Positions 1 to 8,050 of a stretch of 34,682 nucleotides of DNA are shown piece after piece. The stretch spans positions 1 through 34,682 of the forward strand of contig JAILLQ010000051.1 of the NCBI GenBank assembly GCA_024693045.1, written 5' to 3'. The position numbers and the translations under genes were made by a program. Origin of the DNA: Treponema sp. (GTDB lineage Bacteria; Spirochaetota; Spirochaetia; Treponematales; Treponemataceae). The notes under the pieces are model-generated. The model saw only the letters and a list, made by a program, of their open reading frames with translations, was not told the DNA's origin and ran no database searches. The first letter of the stretch is position 1; each line of letters starts with the position of its first letter.

Positions 1-111
1 CGTCTGCTTATCACTGCAATTGGAGCTCATACAATCCGCATGATTCCGCCTCTTATTATTACAGAAACTGATTGTGATAAAGCATTTGAAATCATCAAAA
101 GTGTACTATAG
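1..111 (+). CDS. C-terminal end of a class III aminotransferase (acetylornithine aminotransferase-like), partial
   Basis: The open frame enters from the left edge and gives 36 residues before a TAG stop. The run LLITAIGAHTIRMIPPLIIT followed by an acidic helix matches the usual C-terminus of PLP-dependent class III aminotransferases. In that family the motif is LL(I/N)xxGxxxxRxxPPLIIT followed by a helix ending in a short tail. Acetylornithine/ornithine aminotransferase (ArgD) is the closest match I can recall, but the tail alone cannot separate ArgD from other class III enzymes. The catalytic lysine lies outside the window. The gene is on the same strand as the alcohol dehydrogenase downstream, separated by a repeat-bearing spacer. 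Confidence 0.7.
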   Translation, partial: RLLITAIGAHTIRMIPPLIITETDCDKAFEIIKSVL

Positions 112-112
112 G

Positions 113-255
113 GCTAACGCGGAGTTTTTAAAGGAGGCATGATAAAAATTACTTCCATGTAATTTTTATCATTTCAGTTTGGTTCTGCTGCGCATTACCA
201 AACTAAGATTCTCGCCATCCATGGCTCGCCGCTAACGCGGAGTTTTTTAAGGAGG
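113..255. repeat. Small repeat element with a duplicated ribosome-binding segment
   Basis: A 25-base unit, GCTAACGCGGAGTTTTTAAA followed by GGAGG, lies at 113-137. It recurs with one mismatch at 231-255, where it supplies the Shine-Dalgarno of the alcohol dehydrogenase gene. The 93 bases between the copies are rich in dyads. There is a perfect 14-bp inverted repeat with a six-base loop (139-172), an 8-bp inverted repeat AGTTTGGT/ACCAAACT (176-183 with 197-204), and a short GCCAT/ATGGC palindrome near 213-224. The arrangement looks like a small non-coding mobile element flanked by a target duplication, or a tandemly duplicated leader. No coding capacity is seen in it. Confidence 0.6.
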
Positions 256-259
256 AAAT

Positions 260-1444
260 ATGGATTTTGCATTTTCGATTCCACAAAATGTTGTATTTGG
301 TGCAGGTTCGCTATCAAAATTGCCGGAACTTGCGGCTCAATTAAAAAAAACAAAAGCCCTGATTATATCGGGACCCCATCTTGAAAAAATCGGACTGGTA
401 GCAAAATGCAGTTCTGCTCTGAAAAAAGCTGGAATTGAAAGTGTAAGTTTTTGCCGTACAGAAGGGAATCCTTCCGTGGAAACTGTAGAATCTGCTTCCT
501 CTTTTTTTATTGAAAGTGGAGCAGATTTTATAGTGGCTTTCGGAGGAGGCTCTCCTTTGGATGTTGCAAAAGCTGTTGCCGTTACGGCTCGTTACGGTGG
601 AAATATTACTGATTATGAAGGCGGCGGAAAAGTTCCTGGTCCTGTAGTTCCTATGATTGCCATTCCTACTACGGCAGGAACGGGGAGTGAAGTGACCTCT
701 TTTTCAGTAATCACAGATCACTCAAGAAATTATAAATTCTCCGTATCATCAAATTATCTTTTGCCTGAATATGCAATTCTGGATCCAGAACTGATTGCAA
801 GCGTACCAAAAGGAACTGCGGCTGCCTGCGGAATCGATGCTATGATTCATGCTCTGGAGTCCTATATTTCAAAAGCTGCAAGCCCTTTTTCAGAAATATT
901 TTCTTTACGCGCCCTTGAGTTGATAGGTTCAGCAATAAGAACTTATGTAGAAAAAAGAGACGATGCAGAAGCCGCAGAAAAGATGCTACTGGGCTCCCTT
1001 TTTGCAGGAATAGCATTTAGCCATGCCCGCCTTGGAAATGTTCATGCAATGAGTCATCCAGTCAGTGCCTTTTTTAATCTAGCTCACGGAATTGCTAATG
1101 CCATACTTCTTCCAACAGTCGTGAAATTCAATGAAAAAGCAAGAGAAGAGCTACTTCTGAAGGAAAAATACTATCAGATTTACCGCTGTGTAAGCAAAAA
1201 TTCTGTTAGTAAAGAGAATTTTGAGCCATCTATGCTTAGCACAGAACTCGTAGCGCTAAACAGTGAACTAGGAATTCCAAACGGATTTGAAAAGGCTGGA
1301 ATAAGTAAAACAGACTTTGAAAATGTAATAGAAGATATGGCAAAAGACGCAATGAAAAGTGGGAATATCAGAGTAAATCCAAGGGAGACTAGAAGGGAAG
1401 ATATTCTGGAATTATATAGGAAGTCATTTAGCACATGGTCTTGA
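260..1444 (+). CDS. Iron-containing alcohol dehydrogenase (group III)
   Basis: This 394-residue NAD(P)-dependent alcohol dehydrogenase belongs to the FucO/AdhB/1,3-propanediol dehydrogenase family and probably interconverts an aldehyde and an alcohol in the cytoplasm. The Rossmann-like N-terminal half carries GGGSPLDVAKA (about 95-105) for the cofactor pyrophosphate and IPTTAGTGSE (about 135-144). Metal ligands expected from FucO are present: Asp193 and His197 in GIDAMIHALE, His262 in VHAMSHP, and His276 in LAHGIANA. Length is normal for the family. The ATG follows AAGGAGG with a four-base gap, a site supplied by the right copy of the upstream repeat. It probably forms its own unit and ends convergent to the transporter operon. 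The substrate cannot be read from sequence; butanol, propanediol and lactaldehyde enzymes look alike here. Confidence 0.92.
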   Translation: MDFAFSIPQNVVFGAGSLSKLPELAAQLKKTKALIISGPHLEKIGLVAKCSSALKKAGIESVSFCRTEGNPSVETVESASSFFIESGADFIVAFGGGSPLDVAKAVAVTARYGGNITDYEGGGKVPGPVVPMIAIPTTAGTGSEVTSFSVITDHSRNYKFSVSSNYLLPEYAILDPELIASVPKGTAAACGIDAMIHALESYISKAASPFSEIFSLRALELIGSAIRTYVEKRDDAEAAEKMLLGSLFAGIAFSHARLGNVHAMSHPVSAFFNLAHGIANAILLPTVVKFNEKAREELLLKEKYYQIYRCVSKNSVSKENFEPSMLSTELVALNSELGIPNGFEKAGISKTDFENVIEDMAKDAMKSGNIRVNPRETRREDILELYRKSFSTWS

Positions 1445-1462
1445 AAAAAATAAATCCATGAA

Positions 1463-1489
1463 TCACTTGTTGCAAAATGCAATAAGTGA
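1463..1489. terminator. Hairpin between convergent genes, possible terminator
   Basis: TCACTTGTTGCA and TGCAATAAGTGA can pair as a 12-bp stem (one G-U pair) with a three-base AAA loop. It lies 19 bases after the alcohol dehydrogenase stop and about 90 bases after the end of the convergent transporter operon. The plus-strand side lacks a clean T run. On the minus strand a T-rich stretch follows at a short distance. A bidirectional terminator is plausible but not proven. Confidence 0.4.
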
Positions 1490-1578
1490 AAACAGCCCTG
1501 GTAATAAGATGATTATCTCTTAAATGACTCACATGAAAACAAATTATTTTATTTCCATGGGAGTCGACAAAAAAATGT

Positions 1579-2373
1579 TTAGCTTACAACATAAAGAGGC
1601 TCTACACTGCGATAATGACGGTTTTCGTAGTCAAATTCGTTAATATGAACTTGAACAGAAAATGTTTTTTTCATATTTTCTTCGTTTATTATTTCAGCTG
1701 TACTTCCGAAGATTGCAGGAGCATTTTTGTTTAATATTAAAGCCTTTGTTCCAATTTTCATTGCGTGAGCTGGAAAATGGGTGTTTACTATAGCAGAAAT
1801 ATTTTTTTCCTTTGAAAGTTTTTGGATTATGTTCAAAATTATCAGTTGGTTCTTGAAATCCAAATTTGATTCCGGTTCGTCTAAAACCAGCATCTGTGGA
1901 TTTACAGTTAGAGCTCTTGCAATCAGAACCATCTGAAGTTCTCCTCCACTCATTTGGTTACAGAGTTTGTCTTTTAGCCAAGTTATTCCACAGGTTTCCA
2001 TCGCTTCCAAAGCAATTTTTTCATCTTCTTTTGTAGGTTGTGAAAAAGTTCCTAGATGAGCACTTCGTCCCATTGTTACCATATCCATGGCAGAGAAGGA
2101 AAATGCAGAATTCTTAGCTTGAGGCACATAAGCTATTTTCTTCCATAAATCCTTATTTGGAATTAGGTTTATATTTTTGCCATCAACCAATGTTTCTCCT
2201 GTACTCCATTTCTGAAGACCCATCATGCATTTTAACAGGGTAGTTTTTCCTACTCCATTTGAACCTAAAACGCAAAGAATTTCACCCTTTGAAACTTCGA
2301 AATTTATATTTTTCAGAATTCGTCGGGAATCATAAGAGAATCCACCGTTTTTTACTTGAAATGTCATGCCCAT
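1579..2373 (-). CDS. ABC importer ATPase, FecE/BtuD type
   Basis: This 264-residue nucleotide-binding subunit would energise import through the adjacent FecCD permease. Visible motifs are Walker A GSNGVGKTT (about 37-45), a Q-loop in AYVPQ (Gln85), signature MSGGELQ (141-147), Walker B MLVLDEP (161-167) and the H-loop histidine 199 in NTHF. This class serves ferric siderophores, haem, cobalamin and other metal chelates. It is the last gene of the seven-gene minus-strand operon and overlaps the permease end by 10 bases. The first ATG lies only three bases after GGAGG. The ATG at 2367, nine bases after GGAGG, is the likelier start, so the protein may be two residues shorter. Confidence 0.93.
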   Translation of the reverse strand: MGMTFQVKNGGFSYDSRRILKNINFEVSKGEILCVLGSNGVGKTTLLKCMMGLQKWSTGETLVDGKNINLIPNKDLWKKIAYVPQAKNSAFSFSAMDMVTMGRSAHLGTFSQPTKEDEKIALEAMETCGITWLKDKLCNQMSGGELQMVLIARALTVNPQMLVLDEPESNLDFKNQLIILNIIQKLSKEKNISAIVNTHFPAHAMKIGTKALILNKNAPAIFGSTAEIINEENMKKTFSVQVHINEFDYENRHYRSVEPLYVVS

Positions 2374-3380
2374 ACACCTCCAGTTTTTCTAAGTAAGCTG
2401 ATAAATACTGGTGCACCGATTATTGCTGTAAGAATAGAAATAGGAATTTCTGCTGAAGAGGCTGAACGCGCAAAAGTATCGATGATTGCCATAAAAATTG
2501 CACCAAAAGAAATGCTCAAAGGAACTACAGTTTTATTATTGCTTCCTAAAAGCATTCTTGATATATGAGGAATTAAAAGTCCAACCCAACCGACTTGTCC
2601 ACACATTGAGATTACAGAGGCTGTGATTAAGGATGAAGCTAAAATGATAAAAAGTCTGATAACTTTTATATTCATGCCCATAGATTTTGCTTCATCTTCA
2701 TTTAATGAAAGAATGTTGAGTCTCCATTTTAAAGCCCAAATTACTATTAAACCTAGCAGAATGAAGGGAACCCCCAAAACTAAACTATTGTAGGTAATAG
2801 AAGACATGCTTCCCATTAGCCAGTAGGTAATCGAAGGTAATTCATCTTCTGGGTCAGCAACATATTTAACTATTGAAACCAAAGCTTGAAAAAGGGAAGA
2901 TATGACCATCCCCGAAAGGATAATCATTATAATAGAAGATTTTCCCTTGATGCGGCTTATTTGATAGGTCAAAAAACAGGATATAAGTCCAAAACAAAGA
3001 GCTAATGCCTGAATTCCTAGAAGATTCCAGTGAAACATCATTGCTAAAACGGCACCAAAAGACGCTCCACTTGCTACACCTAAAGTGTCAGGTGTAGCCA
3101 AGGGGTTAGAAAAAAGTCCTTGGAATGCTGCTCCTGAACAGGCCAGTCCTGCACCCGCTGCAAGAGCAAGAAGAATGCGTGGCAGGCGTACCTTAAATAT
3201 TACAGTTTTTGCCATTACATCTTCTCCTGAACCTGCAATGGCATCTGCAAATGCCTGAAGAATTTGGAAAGGAGAAAGAGAATAGCGTCCAATTCCTAGA
3301 CAAATAAGAGCTGTCAAGGGAATCAGCAGAAATGAAATAAGTATAATAAAAGATGCTGCTTTTTTATTTTGAATAAACAT
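2364..3380 (-). CDS. ABC importer permease, FecCD/BtuC family
   Basis: This 338-residue integral membrane protein has about ten hydrophobic segments, as in the FecCD/BtuC/FhuB permeases that form a homodimeric channel for metal chelates. Family-typical stretches include KVRLPRILLALAAGAGLACS (about 63-82), a GAAFQGLFSNPLATPDTLGV segment after it, and GWVGLLIPHISR near residues 266-277. The last two contain conserved gating and coupling residues of the family. Length is normal. One base separates it from the upstream substrate-binding gene and it overlaps the ATPase gene downstream, so the three are co-translated. Substrate is unknown; context with nitrogenase-like genes suggests a metal complex, corrinoid or other tetrapyrrole. 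Confidence 0.93.
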   Translation of the reverse strand: MFIQNKKAASFIILISFLLIPLTALICLGIGRYSLSPFQILQAFADAIAGSGEDVMAKTVIFKVRLPRILLALAAGAGLACSGAAFQGLFSNPLATPDTLGVASGASFGAVLAMMFHWNLLGIQALALCFGLISCFLTYQISRIKGKSSIIMIILSGMVISSLFQALVSIVKYVADPEDELPSITYWLMGSMSSITYNSLVLGVPFILLGLIVIWALKWRLNILSLNEDEAKSMGMNIKVIRLFIILASSLITASVISMCGQVGWVGLLIPHISRMLLGSNNKTVVPLSISFGAIFMAIIDTFARSASSAEIPISILTAIIGAPVFISLLRKTGGVWA

Positions 3381-3381
3381 T

Positions 3382-4488
3382 TTATTTTCCTGCAGCTTCT
3401 CGAACTGGATTAAAAATAGCTTTTAAATCATCATTTGTAAGACTTGCTCCATAGAATGTCTTGAAATAGGAAGTAACTTCTTTGTCGATATCTATATCTG
3501 TAAAAAGTTCTGGTTGAAGAATTTTACTCATCCATTGAAGACATAAGGGGGTATCAGAACTAGGTGGGAACCAGCGATACATTCCTAATGGAATTTTGTA
3601 AACTTTTTTGTTTTTTACAGCTTTAACCTGAGACCAGTCATATCCATCTATTGAATTGTTATACAAATCTTCTGGTAGGTAAGGGCTGAAATTTGTAATA
3701 AAAATGTATTCTGGATTCCACTGATAAACCTGTTCCATTGATATTGCAGGCATACCTTTTAGCTCTCCTGCTACATTTTTACCGCCACTTGCGTTAATCC
3801 AGTAGTCGCCATAGAAGTTTACTCCGGAAGTTTTCATTCCTGTGCTGTCATAATTGTAAAGAATAAGAACCTCAGGTTTTTCTTCAGGTTTGAGAGTTGA
3901 GATTTTTCCACTAATTTTTTTCTCTATTTCACGCCCGTATTTTATAATAGCATCGGCACGTCCTGTATCTCCAAAAATTTCACCAAATTTCTGAATCCAG
4001 TTTGCATAAGTTTCGATTGTGTTAAATTGTGCAACCGAAGTTGAGAAGGCAAATCCTTTGATTCCTGCATTTTCAAGACTTTGTGTAAGAGCTTTGTCTG
4101 ATGCAATATGGAATACCACATCAGGTTTTAGTTTTAAAAGTTCTTCTACATTAACTGCTCCATTTTTAACAAAGTCGGAAGAGATATTTACAACTTCAGG
4201 GTAAGCTTTTTTTAGATAAGAATTTTCTGCAGCAGCCATTGAAGTAGGATGCATACCAACAAGTTTATCTGTTCCTCCCATAAACAAACAGTAAATAGAA
4301 GGTAGTGGCATTGGAGAGATGATTACAACTCGTTCTATATTTACAGGAAGTTCAACTTCTCTACCTGTGTGGTCAATAACTATATGAGTTTCTACTTTTT
4401 TTGTCTTTTCTGCTGATTTTTTCTGACAGCTTGAAAAACATAATGAAAGAGCTATGAGGATAGCTGTAAATTTTATAATCATTTTCAT
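3382..4488 (-). CDS. Substrate-binding lipoprotein of the metal-chelate ABC importer (copy A)
   Basis: This 368-residue periplasmic-binding protein is of the FepB/BtuF (cluster A-II, Peripla_BP_2) class. The N-terminus is a lipoprotein signal with a lipobox ending FSSC (Cys about residue 21), so it is tethered to the inner membrane. The mature part begins with the typical VIDHTGREVELP strand. It has two lobes joined by a helix, with VNVEELLKLKPDVVF in lobe one and MEQVYQWNPEYIFITNF in lobe two. A GMYRWFPPSSDTPLCLQW segment sits where family members contact the ligand. SD AAGGA lies eight bases before the ATG. It is a close tandem paralogue of the next gene. Their coexistence suggests either two related ligands or a dosage effect. 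Confidence 0.92.
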   Translation of the reverse strand: MKMIIKFTAILIALSLCFSSCQKKSAEKTKKVETHIVIDHTGREVELPVNIERVVIISPMPLPSIYCLFMGGTDKLVGMHPTSMAAAENSYLKKAYPEVVNISSDFVKNGAVNVEELLKLKPDVVFHIASDKALTQSLENAGIKGFAFSTSVAQFNTIETYANWIQKFGEIFGDTGRADAIIKYGREIEKKISGKISTLKPEEKPEVLILYNYDSTGMKTSGVNFYGDYWINASGGKNVAGELKGMPAISMEQVYQWNPEYIFITNFSPYLPEDLYNNSIDGYDWSQVKAVKNKKVYKIPLGMYRWFPPSSDTPLCLQWMSKILQPELFTDIDIDKEVTSYFKTFYGASLTNDDLKAIFNPVREAAGK

Positions 4489-4517
4489 AATTAAATCCTT
4501 TTTTTATTTTTTTATCT

Positions 4518-5615
4518 TTATTTTCCAGAAGCAGCTCTTACAGGATTGTAAATAGCTTTTAAGTCGCTTTCTTTTAAAGAGACTCCATAGTATTTTTTGT
4601 AATAATCTGTAATTTCTTTATCCATATTTATATCGCTGAATAATTCTGGTTGAATTTTTGTAGCAAGCCATTGTAAAACAAGAGGTGTATCACTTGCAGG
4701 AGGAAACCATCTGTACATACCTAGAGGGAACTTGTAAACTTTTCCTTCTTTCACAGCTTTTACCAAAGACCAGTCAGTTCCATTAATTTTATTTTCCAAA
4801 AGGTCTTCAGCTAAACGAGGACTAAAGTTTGTAATAAAAATCATATCAGGATTCCATTGATAAACTTGTTCCATGTTGATTTTACCCTGACCTTTAAAGT
4901 TTCCTGCAACATTGATGCCGCCAGCAGTTTCAATCCAATACTGGCTAAAGAAGTTGCTTCCTCCGGCAGTCATGTTTGAGTCGTCATAATTAAAGAGGAT
5001 GAGGACTTTTGGTTTTTTAGAATCTTCAAGTTTATTTACTCTTTCAAGTATTTTATTTTGAACATTTCGTCCTTCTTCAATAATCTTAGAAGCTCTTCCT
5101 GTATCTCCAAAAATTTCTCCTAGAAGTGAAATCCAGTCTGCGTAAGTTTCAACTGAATTGTAACCGGAAAGATTTACCGCAAATCCAACAGCAGGAATTC
5201 CTGCATTTTTGTAAATTTGTCCTTCTTCCTGGTTTGTTGCATTGTAAAAAACAACATCTGGTTTTAGTTTAAGAAATTCTTCTATATTAATAGCTCCATT
5301 TTGAACAAAGGATGAATCTATTTTTGTAACTTCTGGAAATACTGTTGCCAGATAAGAATTCTTTGCAGCAGCCATTGAAGAAGGATGCATTCCTACAAGT
5401 TTATCTGTAGAACCCATATACATGCAGTAAACCGATGCAAGAGGTAAAATAGAGCCTATAACGATTCTATTTAGCTCAGCAGGAATTTCTACTTCCTGTC
5501 CTGTATGGTCAGTTATTGTACGGGTAGCAATTTTTTTACTATCCTTTTTCGTACACCCTGAAAAAGTAACTGCAATAAGAGTAAGTATTGCAGCATAACG
5601 ACTTATTTTTTTCAT
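4518..5615 (-). CDS. Substrate-binding lipoprotein of the metal-chelate ABC importer (copy B)
   Basis: This 365-residue protein is a paralogue of its downstream neighbour and aligns along the full length. By eye clearly more than half of the residues are identical, including DKLVGMHP, SMAAA, LKLKPDVVF, MEQVYQWNP, ITNFSP and GMYRWFPP. The lipobox ends TFSGC (Cys about residue 20), giving a lipid-anchored periplasmic binding protein. SD AAGGAG lies six bases before the ATG. It sits between the nitrogenase-like subunit gene (18 bases upstream) and copy A (29 bases downstream). The lobe-one segment around residues 127-150 and the signal peptides diverge most, which is where ligand preference could differ. 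No ligand can be assigned from sequence. Confidence 0.92.
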   Translation of the reverse strand: MKKISRYAAILTLIAVTFSGCTKKDSKKIATRTITDHTGQEVEIPAELNRIVIGSILPLASVYCMYMGSTDKLVGMHPSSMAAAKNSYLATVFPEVTKIDSSFVQNGAINIEEFLKLKPDVVFYNATNQEEGQIYKNAGIPAVGFAVNLSGYNSVETYADWISLLGEIFGDTGRASKIIEEGRNVQNKILERVNKLEDSKKPKVLILFNYDDSNMTAGGSNFFSQYWIETAGGINVAGNFKGQGKINMEQVYQWNPDMIFITNFSPRLAEDLLENKINGTDWSLVKAVKEGKVYKFPLGMYRWFPPASDTPLVLQWLATKIQPELFSDINMDKEITDYYKKYYGVSLKESDLKAIYNPVRAASGK

Positions 5616-5633
5616 AATAACTCCTTGGTTAAA

Positions 5634-6800
5634 TTATTTAATAATTTCTCTAATAAAATTGCAGAATTCTTGACTTAAGAATCTGACTGGTTTGTCCCAG
5701 AAAATCTTGCTGGAAACAGCTACATGTGCCATAGAAAAGAATTTTATTTTTTCCTTATCACTTTTTTTTATGAGTTGTTCAACCAATGGGTCTGCTACAA
5801 CTTTTTGATATTTACAAGTTTTTAATGTGTCTCGCAGATGCTTTTCGTCTTTTATGACAATGTCATTTTCTTCAAGAAGTTCCTTGGAAGAATCAAAAAG
5901 TATACCAACAGAAATATTATCTTTGGGGCAGCCAAAGGCCACTAGATATTCTCTTAAAGAATTTCCCATTACCTGGTCACCTACAATAAAGATTTTGTCT
6001 TCTTTATTCACAGGACTTGGCTGGGGCTGGCATTTAAATTTTGTTGAATCAACTTTTTCAAGAATGATTTTACCCATTGCCATTGGAGTTCCTACTATAA
6101 AAGGAATTCCATATTTTTCTTTCATAAAAATAGCTGTGTCGTAGCCTGATTGTGAAACAACTACATTAAGTTTTGAGTAGACGGAATCTTTAAATTGTTC
6201 AAAAGTACAATTCATACTCATACAGCAATTAACTTTTATTCCGTTTTTTTCAAAAAGCTCAACAAAATCTTTTGCGTTATAGTCTTTTGAAAAATCCAGT
6301 GGATTTACGCCCAAAAGATTAATACCATCTCTCCTTTCTGATTCTTCAACTTTTTTAGGACAAACTTTTTTCATAAGGGCGATAATTGCATCATTTGCAC
6401 CCTTTCCGTAATAAGCTAAACCTCTTGTTGAAAGTCCGATTGAAGGAATCCCTGTTTCGTATTCTATTTCTGTAGCTAATCCTTCAAAGTCGGTTCCTAT
6501 AACCATGGGAACGGGGCTTCCTAAAAGTGCAATAAATTTTGGTTTGATGCTTTCGGCGGCTTTTTTTATGCGTTCTACTAGAAGATTATCATTTCCCAAA
6601 ATTGCATCCATGTGGCGTAACCCGGAACAGTACACTGACACTGCGGAACCAAGCCAGCGAGGTTCATCGTAACTTGTGTAATTTCCCGTACAACCGGAAG
6701 CGTCATGGATTACAATCATTCCGCCAAGTTCAAAAAGTGCGGATGCAGCTCCCGAATAGTCCGGAGCAAGTGGTGGCAACATAATACATAGCTTACTCAT
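5634..6800 (-). CDS. Nitrogenase component-1-like subunit (shorter, NifK/BchB-like position)
   Basis: This 388-residue protein is of the oxidoreductase/nitrogenase component 1 fold (PF00148), expected to pair with the 417-residue neighbour and accept electrons from the NifH-like protein. The N-terminal segment GGMIVIHDASGCTGNYTSYD (about 26-45) corresponds to the NifK region holding the second P-cluster cysteine, so Cys37 is a probable cluster ligand. The position of the first NifK cysteine is taken by non-cysteine residues (APDYSG), and that of the third by LLGSPVPMVIGTD (about 93-104). Cys58 is an extra candidate. A second-domain motif, VVVSQSGYDTAIFMKEKYGI (about 213-232), is typical of the superfamily. 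It is shorter than true NifK (about 520). It starts with an ATGA overlap to the upstream subunit gene, so expression is coupled. Substrate unknown. Confidence 0.88.
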   Translation of the reverse strand: MSKLCIMLPPLAPDYSGAASALFELGGMIVIHDASGCTGNYTSYDEPRWLGSAVSVYCSGLRHMDAILGNDNLLVERIKKAAESIKPKFIALLGSPVPMVIGTDFEGLATEIEYETGIPSIGLSTRGLAYYGKGANDAIIALMKKVCPKKVEESERRDGINLLGVNPLDFSKDYNAKDFVELFEKNGIKVNCCMSMNCTFEQFKDSVYSKLNVVVSQSGYDTAIFMKEKYGIPFIVGTPMAMGKIILEKVDSTKFKCQPQPSPVNKEDKIFIVGDQVMGNSLREYLVAFGCPKDNISVGILFDSSKELLEENDIVIKDEKHLRDTLKTCKYQKVVADPLVEQLIKKSDKEKIKFFSMAHVAVSSKIFWDKPVRFLSQEFCNFIREIIK

Positions 6801-8050
6801 ACTATTAACTTAGCTCCTGCGATAATTTTGTTTACATCTGTTGTGTGAGAGTATGCAAGTTGAATTTTACTCATGAGCTGTTCAACGCCCCAGAATCCGT
6901 ATAGATGTTCGTCTTCCATTAAGTCAACAACATGGATTGACTTTGTAAGGTAGCCCCCAGAAAAACCGATACATACAGATTCTTCTAATTTGTTTTCAAA
7001 TTTAATTCCATCAGGGTGAAGAGCCGGAATAATTTTTATATCTGGAACTTTATCAATGAGCCATTGGCACTTTTCTTTTTCAAATTCAAGAAGGTCGTCG
7101 CAGAAAATCATTTTTACATTAAAACCGTATTCAACTAAAACTTTTGCCAGTGAAAAAGGTTTTAATACAGACTGATAATCTACGACTACTGGATAGTTTC
7201 CTAGAATTTCCTTTGTTTTTTTGATTGCTTCGATAGCCTTTTTCTTGTTTTCTGAAAAATCTTCTAATTTTATTTCTAGCTTTTCTTCCAGTTTATGATA
7301 ATAACTTTCAATTTCTTCCGGATCATATGTGTTCAATGCTAATTGAAAAGGAATTCCTGCCAGTTTTTCCATCTTCTGGGCAGCCATTTTTGCACAAGGG
7401 TGAAGAATAAGATTAAGTTTGCTTTTCTGCATTTCAAGAAAATCATTAAATTCCTGGCATAAGCCCACATGGCAGATTCTGTAGCCAGATTTTTCCATGA
7501 GCGAATAAAGTTCACATTCTTTTTTAATATAGGCATTATTCCCAATCATGTTGATTTGATTTACTTTTGGAAGATTTTCTGTAAAAAGGGAATACATTGA
7601 AAGTTGCAGTCCCACCATTGGAGGTATCTTTGTATCCATTTTAAAAGGATTCATGTGGGCTGTAATAAAATTAACATCAGGATAGATATGTGAAAGTTCC
7701 GCGTTTAAAGATTCATGGTCAGTACCAAGAAGATCGTCTAAACACGAAACAAAAATAAAGAGAACCTTTGGTCTTTTTTCCATAAAGTCGAAAAGTTCTT
7801 CTACAGCATCTGGAATAAGATTTTCGTAATTTCCTGAAACTATATCACTTTCATCTATATATAAGTAGTGGATTCTATCTTTAATTCCATTAATGTGTCC
7901 ACCTAAAGCTCCATGACGACCACAGGCAAAGGGACAAACAAAAAGCATATGACTGTCTGGTATAAGGGCTGCAACTCTGATTACACCCCAACCTCCATGG
8001 GCTGGACTTACATATTGAAGAGTTTTTTCAAATTTAGGACAAGTTGACAT
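6797..8050 (-). CDS. Nitrogenase component-1-like subunit (longer, NifD/BchN-like position)
   Basis: This 417-residue member of the nitrogenase component 1 superfamily presumably forms a heteromer with the 388-residue subunit. [15 protein letters not shown] (about 38-52) corresponds to the NifD GPVGC region and supplies Cys39 and Cys43. [11 protein letters not shown] (about 101-111) corresponds to the third P-cluster cysteine and supplies Cys103. The place of the first NifD cysteine appears to be Ser15 in [11 protein letters not shown] Cys-containing segment [13 protein letters not shown] (Cys219) lies near where NifD has its cofactor cysteine, but it is offset by about three residues. I see no equivalent of the NifD cofactor histidine. 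The 17-base overlap with the NifH-like gene and four-base overlap with the next subunit mean tight co-translation. Confidence 0.88.
   Translation of the reverse strand: MSTCPKFEKTLQYVSPAHGGWGVIRVAALIPDSHMLFVCPFACGRHGALGGHINGIKDRIHYLYIDESDIVSGNYENLIPDAVEELFDFMEKRPKVLFIFVSCLDDLLGTDHESLNAELSHIYPDVNFITAHMNPFKMDTKIPPMVGLQLSMYSLFTENLPKVNQINMIGNNAYIKKECELYSLMEKSGYRICHVGLCQEFNDFLEMQKSKLNLILHPCAKMAAQKMEKLAGIPFQLALNTYDPEEIESYYHKLEEKLEIKLEDFSENKKKAIEAIKKTKEILGNYPVVVDYQSVLKPFSLAKVLVEYGFNVKMIFCDDLLEFEKEKCQWLIDKVPDIKIIPALHPDGIKFENKLEESVCIGFSGGYLTKSIHVVDLMEDEHLYGFWGVEQLMSKIQLAYSHTTDVNKIIAGAKLIV

Noticed and set aside
139..162. Seven-codon leader peptide after the first AAAGGAGG
   Set aside because: The ATG is one base from the SD, too close for normal initiation, and it lies inside the hairpin stem.
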